A stretch of 64,000 bases of DNA from the NCBI GenBank assembly GCA_020853795.1, contig JADYYF010000042.1, forward strand, positions 1 to 64,000. The letters run 5' to 3'. The notes beneath the pieces were generated by a model. That model was given only the letters and a program-made list of their open reading frames with translations, searched no databases and was not told the DNA's origin. Below are positions 1-8,775 of the stretch, piece after piece (position 1 is the stretch's first letter; every line of letters begins with the position of its first letter). The DNA comes from Candidatus Zixiibacteriota bacterium. Its GTDB lineage: Bacteria > Zixibacteria > MSB-5A5 > CAIYYT01. Position numbers and translations under genes: made by a program.

Positions 1-1553
1 GTCGGATAGGTCTGCACCTGTTCAATGAAAAACGTCAACTGGTAATCACCAAGGCCATCGGGGCGGCACTCGTAACCGAGGTCGTAATACGGGTTCCCTT
101 CCCCGTAGATCCACTCATTGATGAACCACGAGATGTCCTGACCGACTGCCGGCGAGACGACATCGATAAAATCCTGCGTATTGGCGGTGCCGTGCCGGAA
201 CTGAGAATTGGCGAAGGCACGCACACCAGCGAAAAAGAGCGAATCACCGAGGACGCCGCGCAGCATGTGGAGCACCCAGCCGGCTTTGTTGTAAGAAAGA
301 TTACCATCGTAGATTTCGGCATAGGTGAGGTTTTCGACATAGATCGAGCCAGGGCCGAGGTATTTCATCGTCTGCATGTAGTTGTGGTAGGCGTTCGTAC
401 CGGCGGTGGCCTCCATGAACAGAGCTTCGCAATAGGAGGCGAATCCTTCGTTGATCCAGATATGATTGAAGGTGCGACAGGTAATCATGTCGCCCCACCA
501 TTGATGGCTCGACTCATGCGCAATCACCCAGTCGGTATGAAAGTCGGTCGAGTACATGCAGAAGGTCTGGTGTTCCATGGCGCCGGTCCAACCGAAGTCG
601 GCGTGTCCCATCTTCTCGGTGATGAACGGATAGGTTCCAAACCGGTCGCTGAGAATTGTGAGCGATTGCGGGCCATAGGTTTGGAAGGCGGACATGGCCG
701 CAGCGTTGCCCGGCAGCGAGTAACATAGAAACGGAATTGTGTCACCAGCGTGGCTCCAACTGGAGACATTCATGACGTAGTCGGCGACGCAGAGGGCGAC
801 CAGATAAGTGACGATCGGATAGCGATGCTGCCAGTGCTCGATTTTTCGTCCCCCGCCAAGAGAAGTGGTCGAGACGCGAACGCCGTTGGTGGCGACGTCA
901 TAGATTTCGGGACACTCGATATAGAGGTCAAGCGAATCGGCCTTATCTTCGGGAAAATCCTTGCACGGCCACCAGTATCGCGCGCGAAACGGCGTGGCCT
1001 TGGTCCAACAGAGCTGCGTGCCGAATTCGAAGGTGAAATCCATGCCGGCAGCGCCGTCGTAGTAAGGCGTGCCATGATAAAAGACTTCGGCTGTAACCAA
1101 CTGGTCGAGACCAACGGGAGCGGGGAGCGCGATCGAGAGCAGGTGGTTTGTGTGCGTAAATGCGACGTTGGCACCCGCGACCTGCACCGAATCGACCGTG
1201 AGTTCGTTGCGCAAATTGAGGTCGATCGCTGTCAGAGCGGCGACTAACGAACGAACCTGGCAGGCGACCGAGGCGCTGATGGTTTCGGTGGTGAAGTCAA
1301 GATCGAGATTGATGGCATAGTGCTTGACGTCGAAGTCGGCCTGGTTGCCGTCAAGACGCAGACCGCCACCCTGGTTCTCAGCGATCGCTTCGCCGCGCCC
1401 ACGGGTGTGTTCAGCGAAGAACTGCAGGCGCTGAGCCTTAATCTCCTCAATGTCTTTTTCGCTGAGGTTGTTCCAATCGTAGGCCCGTGCGGCAGTCGAG
1501 GATGAGCAAAAGAGAGCAACGATGAAAAGCAGTGTAAATCGAGATGTCTTCAT
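1..1553 (-). CDS. M1-family zinc aminopeptidase, secreted (C-terminus cut by window edge)
   Basis: Reading back from an ATG at 1553 the frame stays open to the window edge, giving 517 residues and no stop. Residues 1-23 form a signal peptide (MKTSRFTLLFIVALFCSSS). The zinc site is HESSH at 346-350 with the third ligand Glu369 in NEGFASY, the HExxH-x18-E spacing of gluzincins. A substrate-binding GAMEHQTF motif (GAMEN-type) lies about 25 residues earlier. The family removes N-terminal residues from peptides; here it is probably periplasmic or extracellular and supplies amino acids. The missing part probably holds the helical C-terminal domain or a sorting tail. It has its own promoter at 1591-1618 and sits downstream of the TSP3/dockerin gene. 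No good Shine-Dalgarno precedes the ATG. The family call is firm; the substrate is not. Confidence 0.9.
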   Translation of the reverse strand, partial: MKTSRFTLLFIVALFCSSSTAARAYDWNNLSEKDIEEIKAQRLQFFAEHTRGRGEAIAENQGGGLRLDGNQADFDVKHYAINLDLDFTTETISASVACQVRSLVAALTAIDLNLRNELTVDSVQVAGANVAFTHTNHLLSIALPAPVGLDQLVTAEVFYHGTPYYDGAAGMDFTFEFGTQLCWTKATPFRARYWWPCKDFPEDKADSLDLYIECPEIYDVATNGVRVSTTSLGGGRKIEHWQHRYPIVTYLVALCVADYVMNVSSWSHAGDTIPFLCYSLPGNAAAMSAFQTYGPQSLTILSDRFGTYPFITEKMGHADFGWTGAMEHQTFCMYSTDFHTDWVIAHESSHQWWGDMITCRTFNHIWINEGFASYCEALFMEATAGTNAYHNYMQTMKYLGPGSIYVENLTYAEIYDGNLSYNKAGWVLHMLRGVLGDSLFFAGVRAFANSQFRHGTANTQDFIDVVSPAVGQDISWFINEWIYGEGNPYYDLGYECRPDGLGDYQLTFFIEQVQTYP

Positions 1554-1590
1554 GAACAAACCGGCCAATCGAAAGTAAGACGCCTGAACT

Positions 1591-1618
1591 AATGTAGTGT
1601 GAAATCGCTCGTTGTCAA
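1591..1618 (-). promoter_or_regulatory. sigma70-type promoter of the M1 peptidase gene
   Basis: On the minus strand TTGACA (1618-1613) is followed after 16 nt by TACATT (1596-1591). The predicted transcription start is near 1584, about 30 nt before the ATG at 1553. Confidence 0.55.
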
Positions 1619-1625
1619 TGACAAC
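1611..1625. promoter_or_regulatory. 15-bp palindrome over the -35 box, candidate operator
   Basis: GTTGTCA-A-TGACAAC is a perfect 7-1-7 inverted repeat that contains the whole -35 hexamer of the M1 peptidase promoter. A repressor bound here would block RNA polymerase. The binding protein is unknown. Confidence 0.4.
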
Positions 1626-1636
1626 CACTGGAAAGT

Positions 1637-1675
1637 CTGCGCCGGTCGGGATCGACACGATTCCGACCGGCGCAG
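1637..1675 (-). terminator. strong hairpin downstream of the TSP3/dockerin gene
   Basis: A perfect 13-bp GC-rich inverted repeat (CTGCGCCGGTCGG / CCGACCGGCGCAG, loop 13 nt) lies just after the stop at 1685. Only a short T tract (ACTTTCC) follows on the minus strand, so termination is likely but not canonical. Confidence 0.5.
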
Positions 1676-1684
1676 CATGTCATT

Positions 1685-3673
1685 TCACGGGCAGGTGGCA
1701 CAAGGCGCAGGACCGGCGCTGAAGATGTAATTGATCAGATAAACCACATCGGAGATGTTGACGATACCGCTGCAATCGCAATCAGCGATCAGTGTCGGCA
1801 CGGGCGGCAGACCACCTATGAAGATGTAATTGACTAGGAACACCGCGTCGGAAATGTTGTGGAGACCGTTGCCGTCAGCATCGCCACAGACATCACAGAC
1901 ATCGCCAATGCCATCAAGATCGGAGTCCGTCTGGAGGGGGTTGGCGGCGTACGGGCAATTGTCAGTCGGACAGGTATTGCCTGCAAATCCGGGATTGCCG
2001 TAGCCGTCGCCATCGGTGTCGGTGCAGGTGTCGCAGAGATCGCCAATAGCGTCGCCATCCGCATCGGCCTGGCCGGGATTGGCGTTGCCGGGGCAATTGT
2101 CACAATCGTCGCCGACGAGATCGGCATCGAGATCCGCCTGCGATGGGTTCCAGACCCCGAGGCAATTGTCTACGTCGCCGCAGGCGCCGTCGGCATCGGC
2201 ATCGTTGAGGGAATCATTCGGGCAGAAGTCGCAGACATCCCCCATACCGTCATTGTCGGCGTCTTCCTGCCCCGGGTTAGGATTGGTCGGGCAATTATCG
2301 ACCAGGTCGATCACGCCGTCGATGTCGGAATCGGGAAGGCCGAGATCGTATTCGGCCAGCTCGATGGAGACAGCGGGGTTGCCGACGACATAGCGCTGGG
2401 CATAGACATGGCCGCGCAGACCGACGTTGAAATGCGTGGTGCGATACTCGGAGACGATCGAGTCTCCGGCGGCGCTCACCTGTATCGGCGGCGTCCACGT
2501 GGCGCCTTTGTCAAACGACCATGAGGCATACAGACGGTTCAGCTTTTCGAAGACGCATCCGACCGTGTCGCCGACGATATCCGTCAGGACCGGGTAGTTC
2601 TCGGGATCCGGAGAATCGGCGATGACGGAGATGCTGCTGAGGTTGTCGACATCGCCATCGGCAGTGCGAAAGGCGACAATGTCAAAATCCGCAGCGGCCG
2701 AATCATGGTAGACCGCGGCAGCCACAACGATATACCCGCTGTCGGCCGAGATATCGGGGTAACGGAGATGCTCGTCGTTATCGGCGAGTTCTTTGACCGC
2801 CGCATCGGTAGGCAGAGTCCAGTTGTTCAGTTGATCCTGGCGCAGGAACAATTTGTACTGCAAATCGGTCGAGTCGATATAGTCGTAGACCGCGTAAGTC
2901 TTGCCCGTTTGATGATCGATCGCGGCCGCGGTCGTCTGGCAATTGGGAAATTGGCCATAGTAACTTCCAAATGGCATGTTGTTCTGGCGGCCAAAAAGGG
3001 TCGGGATATTGTTGACGGCGGGATCGGACGCGTGGTTGAGAATCGCCGACTGAAAACCCCAATTCCATGACTGCTGGCCGTTGTCGGCAGCAAGATCCGT
3101 GGCCCGCATCGTGTTCCAGCCGAGGCCAAAAAGGCTGAAGTAGGTCACTGACCAGGAGGCGGAATTGCCGGGATCGGGGATGTTGACCAGCATAAAGGCC
3201 GCACCGCCTTGAAACGAGGACGGCGGAACGAAGGTGCCGTACATCTGGGTGGCGGTGCCATAGTAGTCGACCGACGGATAGCTCCCCCCGTACAGGTCGA
3301 GGAAGCAACAGCCGGTCCAGGAGGTACCGAAATTCACCGAGCCATTGAGATAGGTATAGCTGGAATCAAAAACGCCATCATAGTATTCGTACATTCGCGC
3401 CATGACGCCAAGGCCATTGGCGGCGACTGACGGGTGACGCCACCGTTGAGCAGCCAAAAGATTGAGGGAAGACCACTGGTGTTGGAAATCGCTGAAGGAA
3501 ACCGTCTGTTCGGATACCGCCGGCAAAAGCTGCGGCTGTGCGGAAACGTGCACTGAACGTACGTCGGCTGAACGGTAGTTTTTGGCGGCGACAAGCGCGG
3601 TTGAACCGATGAAGACGGCCACCGACAGAAGCAGCACTGTCGCGATGCGAGGACCGGACATCGCAGTAATCAT
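1685..3673 (-). CDS. secreted protein with thrombospondin type 3 repeats and C-terminal dockerin-like domain
   Basis: 662 residues. The ATG at 3673 is preferred over the in-frame ATG at 3772 because AAGGAG lies 8 nt upstream and a signal peptide (MITAMSGPRIATVLLLSVAV) begins there. Residues about 25-440 have no motif I recognise; the segment is rich in Tyr, Trp, Asp and Ser and may be a beta-propeller-like exo-sialidase or surface fold. Residues about 446-590 hold calcium-binding TSP3 repeats (DxDxDGxxDxxDNCP, GDVCD). Residues about 594-662 are a two-copy dockerin-like module (GDADGNGLHNISDAVFLVNYIF and [21 protein letters not shown]), ending CATCP. Probable cell-surface or secreted role; function unknown. 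The same tail ends the + strand hydrolase at 6451-8511. Confidence 0.8.
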   Translation of the reverse strand: MITAMSGPRIATVLLLSVAVFIGSTALVAAKNYRSADVRSVHVSAQPQLLPAVSEQTVSFSDFQHQWSSLNLLAAQRWRHPSVAANGLGVMARMYEYYDGVFDSSYTYLNGSVNFGTSWTGCCFLDLYGGSYPSVDYYGTATQMYGTFVPPSSFQGGAAFMLVNIPDPGNSASWSVTYFSLFGLGWNTMRATDLAADNGQQSWNWGFQSAILNHASDPAVNNIPTLFGRQNNMPFGSYYGQFPNCQTTAAAIDHQTGKTYAVYDYIDSTDLQYKLFLRQDQLNNWTLPTDAAVKELADNDEHLRYPDISADSGYIVVAAAVYHDSAAADFDIVAFRTADGDVDNLSSISVIADSPDPENYPVLTDIVGDTVGCVFEKLNRLYASWSFDKGATWTPPIQVSAAGDSIVSEYRTTHFNVGLRGHVYAQRYVVGNPAVSIELAEYDLGLPDSDIDGVIDLVDNCPTNPNPGQEDADNDGMGDVCDFCPNDSLNDADADGACGDVDNCLGVWNPSQADLDADLVGDDCDNCPGNANPGQADADGDAIGDLCDTCTDTDGDGYGNPGFAGNTCPTDNCPYAANPLQTDSDLDGIGDVCDVCGDADGNGLHNISDAVFLVNYIFIGGLPPVPTLIADCDCSGIVNISDVVYLINYIFSAGPAPCATCP

Positions 3674-3805
3674 CCTTGACTCCTTGTGGTTTACCGGGCG
3701 CAGACTCAAGGCCAACGCGGCATCGGCGCGCGAATCGACAGGAGTTCGCGGCACACGCAGGATCACCGACATTGGACAAGGTTTGGTCGTGAATGAATCT
3801 GAACT

Positions 3806-3834
3806 ATTTTAGGCCGACTACGGTCAAAAGTCAA
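3806..3834 (-). promoter_or_regulatory. sigma70-type promoter of the TSP3/dockerin gene
   Basis: TTGACT (3834-3829), 17-nt spacer, TAAAAT (3811-3806) on the minus strand. It gives a leader of about 125 nt before the chosen ATG at 3673. Confidence 0.6.
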
Positions 3835-3930
3835 CAACAATCCACCTGAGTGAGGCGGCCTTCCGGAAAAGCGAACCGGCCGTGAGCGATGGCTGCCGGT
3901 CCAAGCATTCGGTCCGATTTAATTCCGAGG

Positions 3931-4644
3931 TCAGGCGCGAGGTGACCCGAGTTTGAGCTGAGCTTCATGAAGCTTGAGCCGCCGGGATGCGATATCTCTT
4001 TCCTTCGCGGCCAGCTTCTGTGCCAAACCGGCCCGCTGCTCATCGACCTTGAGGTAATTGACTTCGAGTTCGCGAATCACCTGCCCGGCGGCCGTCAACG
4101 TCAGGGGTTCGACGCCGGCCGAGGCAAAGGAATCGTATTCCGCACGCTTGCGCAGCAATTCACTCTCGGTCTGATACAGCCGTGCCGAGAGGTCAGCGGC
4201 TTCGATTTCGATTTCGGCGGCCTCCAATTCAGCTTTGCGCAGATCCTTGAGCTTCTTGAGCAGGTCGACGGCCTGCTTGCTGACCTGTGCCTCGATTTTC
4301 AAGGCAACCGCCTCGGTCTCGCGCTTGGCTTTCTTGGCATCGTCCATGCGACGCTTAATGTCTTTCTCGGCAGCCTGGCGCGATTCGATGGCGCCATCGA
4401 TTTCACGCAGCCGCACTTCGGCCTGCGTCCGGCGCTCTTGCGCCATTTGCTTAGACTCCTGGGCATAGGCCAGGTCGCTGCTGACGTAGTCAAGGTTGCG
4501 CGACGGAATGACGACCAGCCGCGGATCAGTGAGTATCGCTTTGGCGGGTGTCTGCGCAATTGCGATCGACGCCGGTATCCCGACCGCGGTCAGGAGTGCG
4601 AGCGCAACCAGCCACAGAGAGCCCTCTCGATGTTGTCTTTTCAT
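3931..4644 (-). CDS. periplasmic coiled-coil protein, function unknown
   Basis: 237 residues from ATG 4644, chosen because GGAGG lies 8 nt upstream and because an earlier in-frame ATG at 4728 falls on the -35 box of the promoter at 4700-4728. A signal peptide occupies residues about 1-31 (LWLVALALLTAVGIPASIA, cleavage near AIAQ). From about residue 45 to the end the protein is almost entirely charged heptad sequence (Lys, Glu, Arg, Ala), consistent with a long coiled coil resembling OmpH/Skp or TolC-adaptor hairpins, but no family signature is visible. It is a single-gene transcript with its own strong promoter. Exported location is well supported; the role is not. Confidence 0.7.
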   Translation of the reverse strand: MKRQHREGSLWLVALALLTAVGIPASIAIAQTPAKAILTDPRLVVIPSRNLDYVSSDLAYAQESKQMAQERRTQAEVRLREIDGAIESRQAAEKDIKRRMDDAKKAKRETEAVALKIEAQVSKQAVDLLKKLKDLRKAELEAAEIEIEAADLSARLYQTESELLRKRAEYDSFASAGVEPLTLTAAGQVIRELEVNYLKVDEQRAGLAQKLAAKERDIASRRLKLHEAQLKLGSPRA

Positions 4645-4699
4645 TGGACAATCCTCCTCTGATCGTCCGGCGCAGTTTGCCCGGATGATCGCGATGCGC

Positions 4700-4728
4700 A
4701 TTATAGCTCTCCAGCAACGAATGATCAA
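4700..4728 (-). promoter_or_regulatory. strong sigma70-type promoter of the coiled-coil gene
   Basis: TTGATC (4728-4723), 17-nt spacer, perfect TATAAT (4705-4700) on the minus strand. The leader to the ATG at 4644 is about 49 nt. Confidence 0.7.
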
Positions 4729-4831
4729 GGACTAATCGACCCTGAAATCCTGATTACGGCAGGATGCGAGCTGGCAGCGAAAGCGCGGAGAGATGAATGA
4801 GACCGCGAAGGCGACGACCCTGCGGGAGCGC

Positions 4832-5977
4832 TTAGACTGCCAGGCTCAGAACCGTCGAGCAAAACTGGGCAGACTGCGTCACAAGTTCTGAGACCGCAGC
4901 CAAGTCAGTTTCCGGCGCGACTCCATCAATCGGCAGCAAGCTGACCACAATCGCGACACTCTTCAAGACAGACTTAAGTGCACGGCGGAACGAGAGCAGT
5001 CCCCTCGCAACATTGCCGGGAAGTTGTGCCAGCAAGCGATAGGAATGCGGCACATCGTGAGTCAGTGCGATTTCCTGACGCGCTTCGCGGGTCTTGCCCT
5101 GCACCAGGTAGCCGCCCACGCGAACCATGCGATCGGCGCGCAACTGCTGACGGTAGTAGTGGCCGTGGTTTTGAAGAAAGGTGTGGTCTTTCCCCCAAAT
5201 CCGCTGCATGACAGTGATGCGCGAGTCGGCCATGTCGAACCAGCTGTGATCGACCAGCTGATCGCCCTGATGATGGTGGACCAGCGTGCTTTCGTAGTGA
5301 ACGTAAAGCCCCTTGCCGGCGGCCGCGAGTCGCGCGCCGCACTCGAGTTCTTCCGCGACTTTGGTATCGTCGGCAAACCAAAGGGCCGCGCCGGCTTCCT
5401 GCTTGCGGACTATCATCGTATCAGCCGACATATAGCTGGTGCCGCAAAGCGAACGATAGAGGTTCTCGGTCTCGTGACAGGTGTAATCGCTGACGCCGGG
5501 CGGGAGCTTCATGAAGGAAGAAAGCTTGCGCGCCGGCCCCACGATTTCTTCCCAATCGAGATCGCGGTTGTGCTGCGACTCCAATGAGAAGTGGCGAATG
5601 GTCCCATCGCTGAAGCGGGTGCGAAAGTTCGTGAAGCAGAAGAGCACATCGGGACGGGCCGCCATGATCGCCCGCAGTATCAGGTTATGATCCGGCATCC
5701 ATTCGTCGTCAGAATCGAGAAAAGTGAGCAGCGGACGACTGGCTTCCTGCACGCCGCGATTACGGGCAGCGCCGCAGCCGCCGTTACGCTGGCGAACGTA
5801 CTTGATGCGATCGCCATATCGGGCCACCACGTCCGCAGTGTTATCAGCCGAACCATCATCGACAACAATCAGCTCATCATCTGCTTCAAGTTGTGGCACG
5901 ACCGAGTCGATCGCACGGCAGATGAGATGGGCGCGGTTGTAGGTAGGGATGATGACTGAGATGGCAGTTGGATTCAT
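4832..5977 (-). CDS. family 2 glycosyltransferase
   Basis: 381 residues, ATG with AGGAG 8 nt upstream. The N-terminal GT-A fold is clear: SVIIPTYNRA near residue 8, the nucleotide-binding VVDDGSADNT, and the metal-binding DSDD near residue 90. The C-terminal part (about 240-345) is mainly helical, and a hydrophobic stretch near the C-terminus (SVAIVVSLLP) could be a membrane anchor. The family moves a sugar from a nucleotide-sugar donor onto a polysaccharide or lipid acceptor at the cytoplasmic membrane face. It is alone here, far from the exopolysaccharide locus, and has its own promoter in an AT-rich region. Donor and acceptor cannot be told from sequence. Confidence 0.85.
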   Translation of the reverse strand: MNPTAISVIIPTYNRAHLICRAIDSVVPQLEADDELIVVDDGSADNTADVVARYGDRIKYVRQRNGGCGAARNRGVQEASRPLLTFLDSDDEWMPDHNLILRAIMAARPDVLFCFTNFRTRFSDGTIRHFSLESQHNRDLDWEEIVGPARKLSSFMKLPPGVSDYTCHETENLYRSLCGTSYMSADTMIVRKQEAGAALWFADDTKVAEELECGARLAAAGKGLYVHYESTLVHHHQGDQLVDHSWFDMADSRITVMQRIWGKDHTFLQNHGHYYRQQLRADRMVRVGGYLVQGKTREARQEIALTHDVPHSYRLLAQLPGNVARGLLSFRRALKSVLKSVAIVVSLLPIDGVAPETDLAAVSELVTQSAQFCSTVLSLAV

Positions 5978-6050
5978 CGCACGATCTCCTTTTCACTGAC
6001 GGTTCGCGATCATGGCTCTAGTTCCGTGATCGTCAATCAGCAATCATAAA

Positions 6051-6078
6051 TCAATATAAAATACACCACTACTGTCAA
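6051..6078 (-). promoter_or_regulatory. sigma70-type promoter of the glycosyltransferase gene
   Basis: TTGACA (6078-6073), 16-nt spacer, TATTGA (6056-6051) on the minus strand, inside the AT-rich segment. The leader is about 70 nt. Confidence 0.5.
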
Positions 6079-6205
6079 TTTTCCTAATGGTTTTTCCATC
6101 TTCGAAGTTGAGCGCAGTCGCATGTCCCTCAATCGGTTGCTGTCGGCTTGAACCTGTACCACACGGTCAACTTATGCCCCTTCATGGCATACGTGAGGAA
6201 AGTAG

Positions 6206-6233
6206 TTGACAAAAACGGTCAAAACGGTAAACT
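6206..6233 (+). promoter_or_regulatory. candidate promoter with tandem 9-nt repeat in spacer
   Basis: TTGACA (6206-6211), 16-nt spacer, TAAACT (6228-6233). The spacer holds AAAACGGT twice (6212-6219 and 6221-6228). The start codon of the hydrolase is over 200 nt away, so the assignment is tentative. Confidence 0.35.
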
Positions 6234-6450
6234 ATACAGACAGGCAATCCATATTCTCGACATCTATATAGCTCCAAGGTTGAAGTTCGCTAAGTCTGCT
6301 ACCGGTGGACGGAACTTCGATGGATTGAGGGCAAGACCATGATCAAGCGCGTTGTTTGAAAGCGCCAACCATCATGGATATGTGGAACGACATAGCTGCT
6401 TTGCCGCGTTGCGGCGATGTAAACTGAAATCCATTCCAGAGGAGTATCCG

Positions 6451-8511
6451 ATGCCTGTTCTCCGATTGCTTATCGCCCTGCTCGTTCACCAATTGCTTGC
6501 TACATCTGTGACATTCTCTCAAAACGGCCCCGGCGATCCGCAACCTTCAGTCGCCCCAGAAACGCGAGCGTCCGAGAAGAGACCGGCGGTAGTAATCAAT
6601 AATTGGGCTGACCTGGACACTTACCTGAACTCCGCGCTGTCGACCTTGCCGACGCCGGGGCTGTCGGCTGCTGTTGTTTCGCATGGCAAGACTCTCTGGA
6701 GCAAGGGATACGGAATGGCAAATATCCCGGGTTCTCGACCGGTATACGACACTTCCCTCTTCCGCCAGGCATCAATATCGAAGACGGTGACGGCAACGGC
6801 GCTCATGCAACTATGGGAGCGCGGGTTATTCGAGCTTGATGATCCCATCAACTCATATCTTCCCTTTGCCGTCACCAACCCGAACTTCCCTGGCACGCCG
6901 ATCACGTTTCGGATGTTAATGAATCATTCCTCTTCGATTCAGGACAATTGGAATGTATTGGTGGCGACAACGACGACCGGCGGCGACTCGCCCATCTCCC
7001 TGGGCAGCTTTCTGAACGATTATCTCGTGCCCGGTGGTGCCTACTATGATGCCAGTGCCAACTACCGCAATACTGTTCCGGGAAGCCAGTACTACTACAC
7101 TAACGTTGGCAATGCCGTCGGGGGATATCTTGTCGAGGTCATCAGTGGCATTCCATTCAATATTTACTGCCGCGATTCGATCTTCACGCCTTTGGGAATG
7201 ACCCGTTCGGGATGGTTATTGGCAGAGATCAACCAGTCGAATCTTGTTACACCTTACGTCTGGAACGGAAGCGGATTTGTGCCCGACTTCAACTACAATA
7301 TGCCGTGGTATCCTGCCGTTTCGTTTGTCACAACCGCGACCGAGTTGGCACGCTTTGTGTCGGCGTATACCGAGTCGGGCATCCTCGATGGATCACGAGT
7401 GCTTGACAGCGCAACCATTGCCATGATGCTGGTGACCACGTCCGGTAGCGCCGGTGTCGCCTGGCATCGGCAGTCGTGGTTCACGCAGACGCACGGAACG
7501 CAGATACTCTGGGGGCATGGCGGATCGTATCCGGGGGTTCGAACACAGGAGTACTTCTCGCCGGCAGGACGTTCCGGAGCAGTACTCATGATTAACACGC
7601 GCTATACCGGCGACCAGGATTTTGAGAATCGTTTTTATGATGTATTTGACGAACTTCTGGACCTCGCATTCGACGACGACGCGGATTCGATTCCTGACCG
7701 TTTTGACAACTGCAAAACCACTGCTAATACCTCGCAATTGGAGCAAGACGGGGACGGCTTGGGAGATGCGTGCGACAACTGCCCGCTTGTAGCCAACGCA
7801 AATCAGCTTGATACCGATGGCGACCTCCTGGGGGATGCTTGCGATCCCGACGCCGACGGCGATGGACTTCTCAATGGGTCCGACAACTGCCCGCTTGTCA
7901 GTAATCTCGGTCAGCAAGACGCTGATGTTGACTCGATTGGTGATGCCTGCGATAATTGTCCCATGATCTCCAACCGCGACCAAACTGACGAAAACCATGA
8001 CGGAACGGGCGATGCCTGCGACGGCTTCGTGCACATCCACGCCCAGGATCTTGTCGACACCATCTATGCCGCTGTCAATTTCGAGTACTATTTAAAGGCG
8101 GTTGGCGGGACTCCCCCGTATACCTGGAGCCTATTCGGCGGTGACCTGCCCTTTGGTCTCGAACTGGATCTGGGGACGACAGGACGGATTCACGGCAAAC
8201 CGACCTATCCGGCCGAATATTTCTTTTCGATCGGTACAGTGGATGCCGGCGCACCGGCCAAGGCCGACACAGCCAGTCTGAGCATTGTCGTTCTGCCGCC
8301 GCTGTACATCTGTGGTGATGCTGATGGGAGCGGCGGTGTATCGATATCAGATGCAGTCTTCTTGATCGCGTACATCTTCAGCGGTGGTCCGGCACCGAAT
8401 CCACCGCTCGCGGGTGACGTTGATTGCAGCGGGATCGCGACGATTTCGGACGTTGTCTACTTAATCGCGTACATTTTTTCCGGTGGTCCGGCGCCGTGCG
8501 CCGCGTGTTAG
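6451..8511 (+). CDS. secreted beta-lactamase-fold serine hydrolase (S12 type) with TSP3 repeats and dockerin-like tail
   Basis: 686 residues from ATG 6451, which has GGAG 6 nt upstream and starts the signal peptide ([20 protein letters not shown]). Residues about 50-405 are a class C beta-lactamase/DD-peptidase-like domain with the three active-site motifs: Ser108-I-S-Lys111, Tyr216-T-Asn218 and His356-G-G in place of KTG. Residues about 408-528 are TSP3 repeats (DNCP, GDACD). Residues about 530-615 look like an Ig-like putative domain ([19 protein letters not shown]). Residues about 620-686 are a dockerin-like pair ending CAAC. Enzymes of this fold are esterases, D-aminopeptidases or peptidoglycan hydrolases; substrate unknown. 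The tail closely matches that of the protein at 1685-3673. Confidence 0.9.
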   Translation: MPVLRLLIALLVHQLLATSVTFSQNGPGDPQPSVAPETRASEKRPAVVINNWADLDTYLNSALSTLPTPGLSAAVVSHGKTLWSKGYGMANIPGSRPVYDTSLFRQASISKTVTATALMQLWERGLFELDDPINSYLPFAVTNPNFPGTPITFRMLMNHSSSIQDNWNVLVATTTTGGDSPISLGSFLNDYLVPGGAYYDASANYRNTVPGSQYYYTNVGNAVGGYLVEVISGIPFNIYCRDSIFTPLGMTRSGWLLAEINQSNLVTPYVWNGSGFVPDFNYNMPWYPAVSFVTTATELARFVSAYTESGILDGSRVLDSATIAMMLVTTSGSAGVAWHRQSWFTQTHGTQILWGHGGSYPGVRTQEYFSPAGRSGAVLMINTRYTGDQDFENRFYDVFDELLDLAFDDDADSIPDRFDNCKTTANTSQLEQDGDGLGDACDNCPLVANANQLDTDGDLLGDACDPDADGDGLLNGSDNCPLVSNLGQQDADVDSIGDACDNCPMISNRDQTDENHDGTGDACDGFVHIHAQDLVDTIYAAVNFEYYLKAVGGTPPYTWSLFGGDLPFGLELDLGTTGRIHGKPTYPAEYFFSIGTVDAGAPAKADTASLSIVVLPPLYICGDADGSGGVSISDAVFLIAYIFSGGPAPNPPLAGDVDCSGIATISDVVYLIAYIFSGGPAPCAAC

Positions 8512-8589
8512 CAGGCTGAGATCGTAACAGAAGCGAACCAGAGTCACGACAATATCAGACTAACGATAGCGGTTGGTAACCCAATGAAA

Positions 8590-8662
8590 AGCCGGTGAAG
8601 GGACTCGAACCCCCGACCAGCTGATTACAAATCAGCTGCTCTACCAACTGAGCTACACCGGC
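8590..8662 (-). tRNA. tRNA-Thr (anticodon TGT)
   Basis: The minus strand folds as a full cloverleaf: acceptor GCCGGTG/CACCGGC, D-arm GCTC-AGTTGGTA-GAGC, anticodon stem GCTGA/TCAGC with loop TTTGTAA (anticodon TGT, reads ACA), and T-arm GGGGG-TTCGAGT-CCCTT. CCA is not encoded. Confidence 0.95.
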
Positions 8663-8706
8663 TTGGAGTTTACCCGGAGTTTGAAAACTGTGCCCAGGCG
8701 CGCGGT

Positions 8707-8735
8707 AAAATGTGCCGCGCCCCGGCGAAAGTCAA
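8707..8735 (-). promoter_or_regulatory. candidate promoter of tRNA-Thr
   Basis: TTGACT (8735-8730), 17-nt spacer, CATTTT (8712-8707) on the minus strand, 45 nt before the tRNA. The -35 box is good, the -10 box poor. Confidence 0.35.
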
Positions 8736-8775
8736 CAGCAAAGCGACAGGGCCGGCGGCGGGCGGAATCGGCGCG

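Larger units (their letters stand above)
5978..6450. other. AT-rich divergent intergenic region
   Basis: 473 nt between two divergent genes. The stretch 6010-6110 is clearly richer in A+T than its surroundings. It holds the promoter of the glycosyltransferase (6051-6078, minus) and a candidate promoter for the hydrolase (6206-6233, plus). I see no convincing small gene or structured RNA. Confidence 0.6.

Noticed and set aside
1850-2335. Regular short repeats that could be taken for a CRISPR array or tandem DNA repeat
   Set aside because: They encode calcium-binding TSP3 protein repeats (DxDxDGxxD, DNCP) in frame; spacers and repeats are not of CRISPR type.
6148-6342. 64-codon open frame between the divergent genes
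   Set aside because: It begins with TTG, has no Shine-Dalgarno, overlaps the candidate promoter at 6206 and its composition is not gene-like.
1685-8511. Cellulosome components, suggested by dockerin-like domains
   Set aside because: No cellulase or carbohydrate-binding modules are present, and such dockerin-like tails are common on unrelated secreted proteins of uncultured FCB-type bacteria.
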